Shown piece by piece: positions 10,082 to 18,902 of a DNA stretch of 64,000 bases; positions within the stretch are counted from its first letter, which is position 1, and each line of letters begins with the position of its first letter. Made by a program: the position numbers and the translations under genes. A model generated the notes under the pieces. That model saw only the letters and a program-made list of their open reading frames with translations, was not told the DNA's origin and made no database searches. The stretch comes from Ligilactobacillus ubinensis (lineage in GTDB: Bacteria; Bacillota; Bacilli; Lactobacillales; Lactobacillaceae): contig NZ_JAIULA010000002.1 of assembly GCF_024160875.1 (NCBI RefSeq), positions 103,199 through 167,198 of the forward strand, given 5' to 3'.

Positions 10082-10276
10082 ATGAAAAATATAAAAATGA
10101 AACTAAAGCGAAAAGAACTACATATCTCACAAACCGAATTAGCAAAAAAAGCGGGTGTTACCAGACAAACCATTGGCTTAATTGAATCTGGCGAATTTAA
10201 CCCTTCACTAAAACTCTGCGTTGCTATTTGCAAAACACTAAACGTAACACTAGACGAAATATTTTGGGAGGAATAA
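10082..10276 (+). CDS. Small XRE-family helix-turn-helix regulator
   Basis: A 64-residue single-domain Cro/CI-type protein: KRKELHISQTELAKKAGVTR then QTIGLIESGEFNPSLKL and TLNVTLDEIFWEE, the form found in YozG/YvaO-like mini-regulators. AAGGAG lies 6 bases before the ATG. The stop is 3 bases before the next gene, so it is co-transcribed with the membrane protein and probably autoregulates the pair. Confidence 0.88.
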   Translation: MKNIKMKLKRKELHISQTELAKKAGVTRQTIGLIESGEFNPSLKLCVAICKTLNVTLDEIFWEE

Positions 10277-10279
10277 ACA

Positions 10280-10747
10280 ATGAAATTTAAATGGAAAAAC
10301 AATTTAGATGAACGCCAAGAGCAAAAGCTTTTGAAAATTGAGCACTATAGCTTTTGGCTTTTTTTCTGGTTGATATTCTTAGATATTATTATGGCAACTT
10401 TTGTTGGTATAAAATACTGCTATCTCATCACAGTTGGTACTTTCTTTATAGTAAGTATTTTTTCAACAATCATGTGTATTTGGAATGGTATTTTTGATCG
10501 TCATCTAAAAATGGGAGCTAGGACCAATATCATATGTTCTTTAATCGCAGGATTTTTTGTTACTTTTGTAACTATCTTTCATAATCATCTTTCTTTTTCA
10601 ACTGACTGGCTTCATGCAACCTATGCTGGCTTATTCAGTGGTGTTTTCACTTTCATATTAACTTATGTTTTAATGGCTTTACTCAGCTTTACAACTAAAA
10701 AACGCCAAGTAAAACTTGAAAAAGAACCTACTGATGACGAACGATAA
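10280..10747 (+). CDS. Four-helix membrane protein paired with XRE regulator (DUF6773-like)
   Basis: A 155-residue protein with a charged N-terminus (DERQEQKLLKIEHYS) and four hydrophobic segments at about 28-50, 55-75, 85-105 and 115-138. It ends in a charged tail. The DERQ motif followed by paired hairpins is typical of the small membrane proteins encoded behind mini-XRE genes (DUF3796/DUF6773 type). Function is unknown. GGGAGG before the ATG overlaps the XRE 3' end. Confidence 0.7.
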   Translation: MKFKWKNNLDERQEQKLLKIEHYSFWLFFWLIFLDIIMATFVGIKYCYLITVGTFFIVSIFSTIMCIWNGIFDRHLKMGARTNIICSLIAGFFVTFVTIFHNHLSFSTDWLHATYAGLFSGVFTFILTYVLMALLSFTTKKRQVKLEKEPTDDER

Positions 10748-10803
10748 TATGACTACATATTTGAACTAGTGCATCTTTTTAATCATTTCTGTTCTAAAAT
10801 AAT

Positions 10804-10850
10804 AGCCTCCTAAAGTTAGAATTCACATCTAGTCTTAGGAGGCTTTTATT
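10804..10850 (+). terminator. Intrinsic terminator of the XRE operon
   Basis: AGCCTCCTAA (10804-10813) and TTAGGAGGCT (10835-10844) make a perfect 10-bp stem followed by TTTATTTAT on the plus strand, 57 bases after the stop. Confidence 0.85.
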
Positions 10851-11018
10851 TATCAAAAGCAATCGTAGAATATTATATACTGTGAATATTCATTTTAAAT
10901 AATTGTTTTTATCAGCATCTGAACCATTAACTGCATAAAAGCATTTAGAAAGCAATAAAAAATCACCACTCAGAAGCTACATTAACAGTAACCTTCAAAA
11001 ATAGTTATTTATATTAAA

Positions 11019-11336
11019 CTAATGTTTAGTATCGGATTTCCTATAGTCGTTAATAAGGCTAGTGTACTGTATTAATAACGCATGAACATATATTTTAGGT
11101 GCCTTGGATTCTCGAACTTTCTCCCATAAAAGAGCCGCTACTTTCAGACGCTTGGTATACTGATTCGTAGCTTTATCATTAAAAAAATCACGCACAAAAT
11201 TATTCCATTGATATGTTCTTTCCTCCACCACTTGCTTAATCTGTTGCGGTTTGAGATTATTGGATAATTTGATTAAATCAGCCACCGTCATTTTGGTATT
11301 ATGGTCTGCTTCTGCCTGACGTTTAACAATTGCCAT
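11019..11336 (-). CDS. C-terminal part of a frameshifted SAP/DUF6434 protein
   Basis: A 105-residue ORF whose beginning (MAIVKRQAEADHNTKMTVADLI) continues the DUF6434-like region of the preceding ORF after a one-base shift. It then carries a helical tail (EERTYQWNNFVRDFFND, KRLKVAALLWEKVRES). It overlaps the upstream ORF by 14 bases. Reading through would need a +1 shift at an A7 tract (T7 on the plus strand, 11340-11346). It has its own ATG but no clear ribosome-binding site, so it is probably the broken-off end of a single protein. Confidence 0.6.
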   Translation of the reverse strand: MAIVKRQAEADHNTKMTVADLIKLSNNLKPQQIKQVVEERTYQWNNFVRDFFNDKATNQYTKRLKVAALLWEKVRESKAPKIYVHALLIQYTSLINDYRKSDTKH

Positions 11337-11706
11337 TTGTTTTTTTAAAAGAAAACTTTTTTACACCAAAATAATCTGCAAAAAATTGACGTGCAACATC
11401 ATTAAATGCAAAACCTGAACCAACAACTTTAGTATCTAAATTAATCTGTTCATAGGTTAATGTTGCGTGCTTTACCTTTTTACATTGCTTTTTAATCTGA
11501 CTACTGGGTGTTCCAGATAGATATAACGTCAGATAGTGATTTAATTTTGCTTTTGTTCCACTTGTTGGTAAAGCTAGTCTACGACATATTTTAACCAAAT
11601 CTTGTTTATAGTAGTACTTCGATTGAAATTCTTCTAAACTACTTGGAATTATTACTTGTTCGTTCTTTAATTCTTGGTTGCAGTTAATACTGTACTCATC
11701 ATCCAT
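11323..11706 (-). CDS. SAP-domain protein, N-terminal part (frameshifted)
   Basis: The 127 residues begin with a SAP-like helix-extended loop-helix: FQSKYYYKQDLVKICRRLAL then PTSGTKAKLNHYLTLYLSG. SAP domains bind DNA or RNA. A DUF6434-like segment follows (ATLTYEQINLDTKVVGSGFA, FNDVARQFFADYFGVKKFSF). The reading frame ends at KKTNGNC just after an A7 tract, and the rest of the domain continues in another frame (11019-11336). The start at 11706 is chosen over 11721; both overlap the 3' end of the methyltransferase gene. Confidence 0.62.
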   Translation of the reverse strand: MDDEYSINCNQELKNEQVIIPSSLEEFQSKYYYKQDLVKICRRLALPTSGTKAKLNHYLTLYLSGTPSSQIKKQCKKVKHATLTYEQINLDTKVVGSGFAFNDVARQFFADYFGVKKFSFKKTNGNC

Positions 11707-12365
11707 GGGCCACCCCACCATCCATCATAGCCTGCACTTTTTAAACTAATATTTTTAAAGTCTAAATCATTTAATACTTGCTGATATTCAGGTCCAAAAA
11801 TCAAATCAATAATTAAAATCTGACCGTTAGGTTTCAAAACCCGCTTTACTTCTGCTAGTGCTTTAGCTCGATCTTCTTTACTTTGAATATTATGAATCGA
11901 AAAACTTGCCGTAATTTTATCAAATGAATTATCTTCAAATGGCAAATCAAGCATATTGGCCGTAACTAAATCAGTAACTTGCTCGTATCCTGCTTGCTTA
12001 ATATTTTGTTTTGTTGCTGCAATAGAGTTATTTGATTGATCTTTTTTACTCCAAATATCAATTCCTGTAACTTTACCTGGCATCGTTAAATGCTGAGCTA
12101 CTTCTAATAACAACACCCCATGACCAGTCCCTAAGTCTAGGACTTGAGCTTCTGGTGCGATTTTCAAATTGCTAACTGCTTTTTTCACAGTTTTATATTT
12201 TCCATACCATGTAGTATGAAAATATGTTAACGCACTAAAAGCCATACATAAAGCAATTATCCATGCATACCACTGCATAGTCCCTATTGCCCACATTATT
12301 ACAAAAATAGCCCCGATAACTATTCCTATTAGTGTCCCCGGTGAATCAATTCCTTTTTTCATCAA
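11667..12365 (-). CDS. Class I SAM-dependent methyltransferase with N-terminal membrane helices
   Basis: Two hydrophobic segments (about 10-28 and 32-50) anchor the protein. A Rossmann methyltransferase domain follows: VLDLGTGHGVLLLEVAQHL (SAM motif I, about 75-93), VTGIDIWSK, LPFEDNSFDKITASFSIHNI and a PNGQILIIDLI strand. The product is 232 residues and the substrate is unknown. The gene overlaps the following SAP-domain ORF by about 40 bases, so the two are probably in one transcript. The ATG is preceded by TAGGAGGAG. Confidence 0.86.
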   Translation of the reverse strand: MMKKGIDSPGTLIGIVIGAIFVIMWAIGTMQWYAWIIALCMAFSALTYFHTTWYGKYKTVKKAVSNLKIAPEAQVLDLGTGHGVLLLEVAQHLTMPGKVTGIDIWSKKDQSNNSIAATKQNIKQAGYEQVTDLVTANMLDLPFEDNSFDKITASFSIHNIQSKEDRAKALAEVKRVLKPNGQILIIDLIFGPEYQQVLNDLDFKNISLKSAGYDGWWGGPWMMSTVLTATKN

Positions 12366-12535
12366 TACTCCTCCTAAAAATACTATTTAAGTACACTAGA
12401 AATGAGCATATCGTACATAAACCTAGATTTCAAGCTTTAACAAATTTGATTATATAAATTTGTCTTGATGTTATACTATTTACTTTTCATTGCAAATAAG
12501 AATAATTCACACGCTAATCAGCTGATATCAGCTGG

Positions 12536-13057
12536 TTACTTGATATTATAAACTTCAGTATAAAGCGTCTCTTTTATTTTACTAAACATTTCTTGATTTA
12601 TATTTTGTCCAGAAGTCATAATGCACAGTGGAATGCTTTTCTTGCCTTTTGACATTGGCGGTTGCATATACGGATAATCATTTAAATAAAAATCATTTCG
12701 CTTATAGAAACTAATGCGTCTGTTAGCAATCTGTGTTGTCGGTGGCTCAACTTCTAAACAAAATAGCTTATCTGACTGTGAGATAAATTCTCGCAACATT
12801 GCTGCACCAATTCCACCATTTCGATACTCAGGATTTACAGCAAAATGTTCAATATAACCAAATTCAGCAAATTCCCAAGCCGCAATAAAAGCCTTTATCT
12901 GTTGAGACTTATCATATAATACATAAATTGAATATTTTGGATTATTCAAAAGGGCTTTTTGCTCCTCGTAGACGCGATATTCATCACTTGGAAAGCTGTT
13001 TTCCATTAAATCATATATCATCTGGAAATCCTGATTTTTTAATTTACTAAGCTTCAT
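12536..13057 (-). CDS. GNAT family N-acetyltransferase
   Basis: A 173-residue acetyl-CoA-dependent transferase of unknown substrate. The acetyl-CoA-binding motif is in FAVNPEYRNGGIGAAMLREF (about 91-110), followed by FCLEVEPP and the RRISFYKRNDFYLND segment that aligns with motif B. AAAGGAACG precedes the ATG. It stands alone on the minus strand. Confidence 0.85.
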   Translation of the reverse strand: MKLSKLKNQDFQMIYDLMENSFPSDEYRVYEEQKALLNNPKYSIYVLYDKSQQIKAFIAAWEFAEFGYIEHFAVNPEYRNGGIGAAMLREFISQSDKLFCLEVEPPTTQIANRRISFYKRNDFYLNDYPYMQPPMSKGKKSIPLCIMTSGQNINQEMFSKIKETLYTEVYNIK

Positions 13058-13334
13058 TTATTACGTTCCTTTCTATTCTGCTATGTAGATTTTGCTTTTT
13101 TAATTGTTACTCAACTATATTTCAAAGAGCTATTGTTTTATAAGAACCTTAGCAACTAGCAGAGCGTATAATATCTATTATACCAGAGAAAGCGATTTTT
13201 AATTGGAAGCAGAAAAGTTAGTAGAGCAAAAAGAGATTCGCTAGAGAGAATTAAAAGTGTAGTCGGAATAGACTAAAGTTTAAAATTACAAAGTCAACTG
13301 CAATTAGCTATTTAAGTACTAAATATCGAAGATA

Positions 13335-13360
13335 AAAAGCCTGAGACTCTTGCCCCAGAC
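13335..13360 (-). terminator. Intrinsic terminator in the 13058-13426 gap
   Basis: On the minus strand GTCTGGG (13360-13354) pairs with CTCAGGC (13345-13339) over seven positions including G-U pairs, followed by TTTTTATC. It lies 67 bases after the VOC gene. The rest of the 369-base gap shows no gene, only AT-rich sequence. Confidence 0.75.
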
Positions 13361-13426
13361 CCCATCATATATGTATATATTTTCTATCAGATAAAATATC
13401 TGTAACTACTAAAAAAACTGTTTAAA

Positions 13427-13840
13427 TTAACTCTCTTTGTTGTATAAGACACTATCCTTAAAGATTCCGTCGCCCCATATTTCTCTTTCTGACAACGTCG
13501 TTTCAATTAATTCAATAGGTTGCTGATTCACAAGAATCATTGCGCATTTGTAGCCCTTAAATGGTTCGTATAGGGGCATGATTATTTCTTGATTTGCCAA
13601 TGCTTTTTCAATATTTTCACATGTAAATGCAACATGTGATTCAGTTTTAATTCTTGCATCCAATGAACAAGCATCACCAAATGCATGCATTTGAATTGGA
13701 AGCGAAAAATCATTTTGAATATCTAACGTATACATATCATAAATCTTTGCATATCTTGTTTGCGGATTTGCTTTAATTTTCGACAATGCAACAGGTTTGC
13801 CGATATGATGAAATTTTAATTCCATTTGTTTAATGAACAT
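13427..13840 (-). CDS. VOC (glyoxalase/dioxygenase fold) family protein
   Basis: A 137-residue protein with two beta-alpha-beta-beta halves typical of the vicinal-oxygen-chelate superfamily: MELKFHHIGKPVALS (first metal-binding His region), ESHVAFTCENIEKALANQE and PIELIETTLSE (C-terminal Glu). The reaction is unknown. The start at 13840 is chosen because AAAGGAG lies 7 bases upstream; an in-frame ATG at 13864 has none. It is a single gene with its own terminator. Confidence 0.72.
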   Translation of the reverse strand: MFIKQMELKFHHIGKPVALSKIKANPQTRYAKIYDMYTLDIQNDFSLPIQMHAFGDACSLDARIKTESHVAFTCENIEKALANQEIIMPLYEPFKGYKCAMILVNQQPIELIETTLSEREIWGDGIFKDSVLYNKES

Positions 13841-14056
13841 TAAATTCTCCTTTTTTAATTTCATTTCAAACTTTATATTTGTTAAGTAACATTAACGTAT
13901 AATATGTTGCTAGCCAAGTACTATAAAGTATACTATTTTTTCTACAAGAATTTTTTTGATTTACTATATTAAAATCATTTAGATACTTAATTGAAATTAG
14001 CCAAAATACAAGTAGTAATTTATAGATCTTAATTTTAAAAATAGTAGGAAATAAGT

Positions 14057-15301
14057 CTAATTACTTAGATTTTTCTGTACGAAAAAACTTGCGCTTTTTT
14101 TAATAAGCCCTGTCTTCGAATAAACCAAAATATTAGATTGATAAACTTTAGTAGCTAAAAAGGTTAGTCCAGTCAAAAAAAGGGCAGCAATAGCCAAACT
14201 AATATTAGCAGCAATAAGAGTCGTATGCTGTAGAGATAATCTAACTGGCATCAATTCAATATTAATAAATGGTATATAACTAAAAAATTTTACTAAAGTT
14301 GAATCACCTGATAGAGCCATTAATGATAGAAAATAACCAGCTAGTGCTAACAAGGAAATTGGCATAACAGCCATGTTAATCTGTTCTTGATTAGATACTA
14401 AAGAGCCTAACAAGGCAGCTAAAACAGCAAATGTCATTGTACCAATAATAAAAAATAGGATAATCGTTAATGAGTACGTTGACCAACACATAGGTATGTT
14501 AACTGATGGTAAAAATGATTTAACAAGAGTTTGCTCCTTTAACCACATCCAACTTATTTTACCAATTACAAAATATATACTTAGCTGGGTTATTAACAAA
14601 AACAAAATTGCAGTTAATTTAGCAAAAAAATGCGTAGTTGCACTAACTGAAGTTAATAAGATTTCCATAATTCGAGACCCTTTTTCAATAGCAATTTCTT
14701 GAGCAACTATTTGCCCATATATTGTAATTATTAACATAATAAAAATTGTTAACCCCGTAGAAAGTACATAATTAAAAACAGATGTTGAATTACTTTTAAC
14801 AATTTGCTTTCCATTTTCAATTGAAACTATTTCTTTCTTCACCTGCACTGGTGATGCTAGAGAATGTAGTTGAGTAACTGTTAAGTGTAATTGAGTAGCT
14901 GTTTGATTTAATTTTAATCCATAAAGAGTAGCTTGTACTTTTCTAATTGCTAAACTTGTTTCAGCATTAGATAATTCAACATATTTTGCAGAAATAACTG
15001 GCTTTGTTTTTACTTTCAAAATACCCGTAATTTCTTTATTTATTAGCTTTTTATTCGCCTGTTTGGCAGTTAGATTTTCATATTGAATCTCAGAATTACT
15101 TGATTTCTTTAAAAATTGAGTGACTACATAATTATTAGATACAACTGCCACTTGAACTGGTTGATTATTTTGACTAATATAATAAATTATTCCAGCTGCT
15201 ATTATCACCAATATTAGCGGTGAAAATACTAAAAATAGCCATGAACCACTTTTTAGGTTTTTACAATAAACTCGCTTTGTAATAATCCAAAACTTATTCA
15301 T
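14057..15301 (-). CDS. ABC-2 type exporter permease (YhaP/NatB-like)
   Basis: A 414-residue permease with one N-terminal transmembrane helix (LFLVFSPLILVIIAAGIIYY), a large extracytoplasmic domain (about 45-170) and about five C-terminal helices, one containing GSRIMEILLTSVSATTHFFA, which is characteristic of NatB/YhaP. With the ATPase encoded upstream it would export an unknown substrate (Na+, drug or peptide in relatives). Its ATG overlaps the ATPase stop region (ATGAATAA), so translation is coupled. Confidence 0.85.
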   Translation of the reverse strand: MNKFWIITKRVYCKNLKSGSWLFLVFSPLILVIIAAGIIYYISQNNQPVQVAVVSNNYVVTQFLKKSSNSEIQYENLTAKQANKKLINKEITGILKVKTKPVISAKYVELSNAETSLAIRKVQATLYGLKLNQTATQLHLTVTQLHSLASPVQVKKEIVSIENGKQIVKSNSTSVFNYVLSTGLTIFIMLIITIYGQIVAQEIAIEKGSRIMEILLTSVSATTHFFAKLTAILFLLITQLSIYFVIGKISWMWLKEQTLVKSFLPSVNIPMCWSTYSLTIILFFIIGTMTFAVLAALLGSLVSNQEQINMAVMPISLLALAGYFLSLMALSGDSTLVKFFSYIPFINIELMPVRLSLQHTTLIAANISLAIAALFLTGLTFLATKVYQSNILVYSKTGLIKKSASFFVQKNLSN

Positions 15302-16190
15302 TAACTGCACCTACTTTCAATCTAAAAATTTCTTCTAGAGAAGGTGGAACTTGACGAAATTCTGGTATATATCCTTTTTCCGTTGCAACCGCAAAAATTT
15401 TCTTACCTATATCTGGGTTACTGAGCGTTAATTCAAACTCCTTTTTATGTTGTTTGACTATTTTAACACCAGGAAAATTTGCTAACTGTTCACTCGTTAA
15501 TTTGGATTCTAAAAACAACTTAGTACGTCCAAAGCTTTCACGAATATCAGTTATATCACCACTAAGAACAACATTTCCATTATGTAGCATAATCAAGTTG
15601 TCAGAAATTTTTTCAACATAATCCATATTATGACTTGAATAGATAATTGCTGAACCAGCATTACGTAACATTAAAATTCCGGCTCTCAATAAGTCAGCAT
15701 TGACTGGATCAAGTCCCGAAAATGGTTCATCTAAAATAAGCAATTTTGGCATATGTATTAGAGTAGCAATTAACTGAATTTTTTGCTGATTTCCCTTACT
15801 AAGATCTTTTACTTTATCAGTTAATTTTCCTTTAACCTGAAATCGCTCCATCCATTTAGGAATCTGTTGCTTTATTTCAGCTGTTTTCATACCATGAAGT
15901 TTAGCAAAATAAGTAAGTTGTTCGCCAACCTTCATTTTAGGATATAAGCCACGCTCTTCTGGTAAATATCCTATTTGGTCGTAGTTAACCTTTTTAAGTG
16001 ATTTATTTTTCCAAGTAATTTGTCCACTATCAGGAGTTAAAAAATTTAAAATCATTCTAAAAGTTGTTGTTTTTCCAGCACCATTTTGTCCAATAAGCCC
16101 CAAAATTTCGCCTGATTTTACTTGTAAGTTTACGTCATTAACAGCTACTACTTGATCAAAAGTTTTTGTCAAATTATTTATAGTCAGCAT
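15294..16190 (-). CDS. ABC transporter ATP-binding protein (YhaQ/NatA-like)
   Basis: A 298-residue ABC ATPase. Walker A is GLIGQNGAGKTTTFRMIL (about 32-49), the signature is LSKGNQQKIQ, Walker B is LLILDEPFSGLDP and the H-loop is IIYSSHNMDYVE. A C-terminal extension of about 80 residues, usual for NatA/YhaQ subunits, follows. It pairs with the overlapping downstream permease. GAGGAG precedes the ATG. Confidence 0.9.
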   Translation of the reverse strand: MLTINNLTKTFDQVVAVNDVNLQVKSGEILGLIGQNGAGKTTTFRMILNFLTPDSGQITWKNKSLKKVNYDQIGYLPEERGLYPKMKVGEQLTYFAKLHGMKTAEIKQQIPKWMERFQVKGKLTDKVKDLSKGNQQKIQLIATLIHMPKLLILDEPFSGLDPVNADLLRAGILMLRNAGSAIIYSSHNMDYVEKISDNLIMLHNGNVVLSGDITDIRESFGRTKLFLESKLTSEQLANFPGVKIVKQHKKEFELTLSNPDIGKKIFAVATEKGYIPEFRQVPPSLEEIFRLKVGAVNE

Positions 16191-16217
16191 TTTTCTCCTC
16201 TTATTTTCATTAGATAT

Positions 16218-16811
16218 TTAAGGTAACATAAATCCCATTCGCCTTTTTACACTGATCACATTTTGCTTATTGGTAAGTTGTTCCAACAACCAAAAGGCAA
16301 CATCTATAGCCGTTGCAGGAGAGGCAGAAGTAACTACATTCCTATCAACAACAATATTTTTTTCTTTAACAACCAAAACATGCATATTCTTAAGCTGGTT
16401 TAGTCTATATTCATCTTGATACATATACGTTGTTGCTTTCCTTCCTGTTAAAATTCCACTTTTCCCAAGTGAAAGCGCAGCAACACAAATAGCTGCAATT
16501 GGCTTGTTTCTAGAGTTAAAATAGCTAATTACATTTAGAAATTCTTCACTATAAGCATCTTTATAAAACCCTGCCTCTTCAAACCCTCCAGGAATTGCAA
16601 GAGCATCAAAATTATCTAAATTAATTTCAGTAAGTTGATAATCTGGTATACATGAATACCCCCATGTGCATCGTAAAGTTTTATGCATTCCAACAGAACT
16701 TATAGCAGTATTTTTGCTTCCTTCATATAAGTTCCATCCTAGTACATCTGTAAAAACACTTGCTTCATAAGATTCAAATCCATCTGCTAATAACAATAAT
16801 ACTTTTTTCAA
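16218..16811 (-). CDS. DJ-1/PfpI family protein
   Basis: A 197-residue class I glutamine amidotransferase-like protein. It begins VLLLLADGFESYEASVFTDV, has ALAIPGGFEEAGF (catalytic-pocket Glu) and the nucleophile elbow IAAICVAALSLGKSGIL with Cys. Relatives act as proteases, deglycases or chaperones; which applies cannot be told. It is divergent from the Lrp regulator and upstream of the ABC genes on the same strand. Confidence 0.85.
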   Translation of the reverse strand: MKKVLLLLADGFESYEASVFTDVLGWNLYEGSKNTAISSVGMHKTLRCTWGYSCIPDYQLTEINLDNFDALAIPGGFEEAGFYKDAYSEEFLNVISYFNSRNKPIAAICVAALSLGKSGILTGRKATTYMYQDEYRLNQLKNMHVLVVKEKNIVVDRNVVTSASPATAIDVAFWLLEQLTNKQNVISVKRRMGFMLP

Positions 16812-16950
16812 ATAATTCCCTCCTTATCTATAAAAATAATGATATAATATTATTTAGTTTAATTACATACTAAAAAAAAGATTTTTATGTTACTATACTT
16901 AACTTTAAAATGATTTCTTTACCTGAAATTTAAAAAAGGAAGGTTACTCC

Positions 16951-17367
16951 ATGGATGAAATTGACTATAAAATACTAAAAGGATTAGAAAAAAATGCAAG
17001 AATTTCAATCACAGAATTAGCTCATAAAGTTTCAATGAGCAGTCCATCTGTTAGAGAACGTATTATTAGATTAGAAGAACAAAAAATTATTGAAGGATAT
17101 ACAACCAACATAAACTATAAAAAATTGGGAAAATCTTTAGAAGCATTTATTTTAGTTGAAACCAATAGATGCAAATCATTCAGAAACTTTTGTCAATGCC
17201 ACAGTATAATTAAAGAATTTTATCGTTTAGCAGGTAAATATAGTTATTTAGTTAGAGTATCAGTTCAATCCATTGAAACTTTAGAAAGTTTTATAGATGA
17301 AATTCAAAGATTTGGAAATTCGTCAACTCAGATTGTTTTTTCTTCTTTTAGAAAAAGTATTCTTTAA
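16951..17367 (+). CDS. Lrp/AsnC family transcriptional regulator
   Basis: A 138-residue protein with an N-terminal HTH (DEIDYKILKGLEKNARISIT, ELAHKVSMSSPSVRERIIRL) and a C-terminal RAM-like ligand domain (KSLEAFILVE onward). AAGGAAGG lies before the ATG. Its divergent orientation to the DJ-1/PfpI gene suggests control of that gene or of its own promoter. Confidence 0.88.
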   Translation: MDEIDYKILKGLEKNARISITELAHKVSMSSPSVRERIIRLEEQKIIEGYTTNINYKKLGKSLEAFILVETNRCKSFRNFCQCHSIIKEFYRLAGKYSYLVRVSVQSIETLESFIDEIQRFGNSSTQIVFSSFRKSIL

Positions 17368-17512
17368 TATGTCTCTCTAATAAATGATACTGCTAACTTA
17401 AGCAATTAATTTTTACAAAAAAAGCTTACTGGGACGCATTAACTTTCAAATTCAAGTTCAGTGTGATGAGACTATTAATAAATACAGAATAAAAAGCCGG
17501 TTCTATAGCATA

Positions 17513-17553
17513 TGGTACTGATAGAAAAAATATTCTATCAATACCATTTTTTT
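17513..17553 (+). terminator. Intrinsic terminator after the Lrp gene
   Basis: TGGTACTGATAGAA (17513-17526) and TTCTATCAATACCA (17533-17546) pair with one mismatch and are followed by TTTTTTTG. It lies about 150 bases after the Lrp stop and just before the decayed transposase, so it could belong to either. Confidence 0.75.
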
Positions 17554-17639
17554 GCTTTATACTAAAAAAGATGAAATCTCACCTCTTCATCTTCAAATAA
17601 ACCTTGCCTTTTCGACAAGAATAAGAAAGACTGTTTTCT

Positions 17640-18545
17640 CATGACTAATTCCACTCGGAATTAAAGACATTAGAATCGATTTAAATCTTAAGTTTTCTGA
17701 TTTACTTATTTATGATAGTATTTATCATCACCATAAGGTTCATATTATTCATCTGATCCAAACTTAATACTTGTTATTACCAAATTTGTAAATCTAAGAT
17801 GTTACGAAATATTCGTAATGCGTTTTGCTAGAAGTATATCAACTCATATTCAATCCAATTGTCATTGGATTCCTAAAAACATTGTTTTTGACAATTTTAA
17901 ATCTAGTAATTTTGCTAAAAGTAATATGAGTATGCATTTAATGGACAGCGATACTCATCAAGCTCTTGACACTATCCGTTCTCAAACTAAGAATTTCATT
18001 AAAAGTTATTTTTTACAATATGTTCGAAAAGCTACAGAGCTTGTCCAAAAATATGACAGTTGACTTATATGATCCTTATCGTAAATTGATCGAAAAACTA
18101 TTTCCAAACGCCATCAATATAGCTGATTGATTTCATGTAGTAACACAAGCATATCAAGCCCTAAATACTGTTAGATTTGCGACAATGAAACAATCCGGTA
18201 AAGATCCCCATAACAGTAAAGCATTGAAGCACTATTGGAAACTACTATTAAGAGATTCTGATAAAGTTAATTATCTACATCATTCAAAGCGAAACAATTT
18301 CAAAAATGCGCAATTATATGATCAGGATGTCGTTAATCGCTTATTAGCGATGTCTGACAAACTAAAAAAGTTTACGGGTACTATCATACTATTTCTCTTT
18401 TAGAAGAATCGACTGCTTCTGCAGCTGGAATGCCTGAACCTATTAAGAAAGCAAATCGAACATTAAAAAAACTGCTTATGGCTTTAGAAATTTTGATAAC
18501 TTTCGGCTTAGAATCTTGTTGGCAGTCAAAAATAGTTTTTTGAGT
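17640..18545 (+). pseudogene. Degenerate ISL3-family transposase
   Basis: Fragments in several frames resemble the DDE domain of ISL3 transposases: HWIPKNIVFDNFKSSNFAKS and SMHLMDSDTHQALDTI (17818-18060), then out of frame VDLYDPYRKLIEKLFPNA with AD.FHVVTQAYQALNTVRF (about 18058-18180, with a stop inside), and KALKHYWKLLLRDSD with RNNFKNAQLYDQDV (18185-18400). The zinc-finger N-terminus is unrecognisable. Multiple frameshifts and stops show an old, inactive copy. End repeats were not found, so the boundaries are approximate. Confidence 0.75.
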
Positions 18546-18571
18546 TTGAATTATAAAAATCAGCTACAAAA

Positions 18572-18720
18572 AGCTGCCCACTCTAATTAAGAGTAGACAG
18601 CTAGATAAGCTATACCAATTTATTGTAAAAACTAAATATTTAATTTATCAGTACCACTTGTTAAAGAGCCCTGTGGCAACATATCCACCATGTACTTGCG
18701 TATGTGCGAAGATATCGATT
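18572..18720 (-). pseudogene. 3' end of a decayed minus-strand gene with its terminator
   Basis: On the minus strand an open stretch ending VHGGYVATGLFNKWY with a TGA at 18648-18650 is followed by a hairpin: AGCTGTCTACTCT (18602-18590) pairs with AGAGTGGGCAGCT (18584-18572), then TTTTTG. Upstream (18720-18900) the frames are interrupted. I do not recognise the protein. The rest of 18546-18902 shows nothing else. Confidence 0.4.
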
Positions 18721-18902
18721 AATGATTCTTACATGTTTAATTACTTCATAAATAAAAGCCTTGTTTTTCACTGCACTTGTAAAAATTTAATTCTTAATAT
18801 TTGTCAGCCATTCTATCTCTCAAATTCTTTCATTATCTCTTCACCTTTCAGAATTTTAAAGAGCATTGTTCTCCTTGTCGAAGCTTCATTTCCGATAACG
18901 GC

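Noticed and set aside
11323..11350. Programmed -1 frameshift at the A7 tract
   Set aside because: Joining the two SAP-protein parts needs a +1 shift, and the zero-frame codons do not fit an X XXY YYZ site; no stimulatory hairpin is evident.
16812..16950. A riboswitch or T-box leader in the divergent PfpI/Lrp spacer
   Set aside because: The 139 bases show no conserved leader elements and no terminator-like structure.
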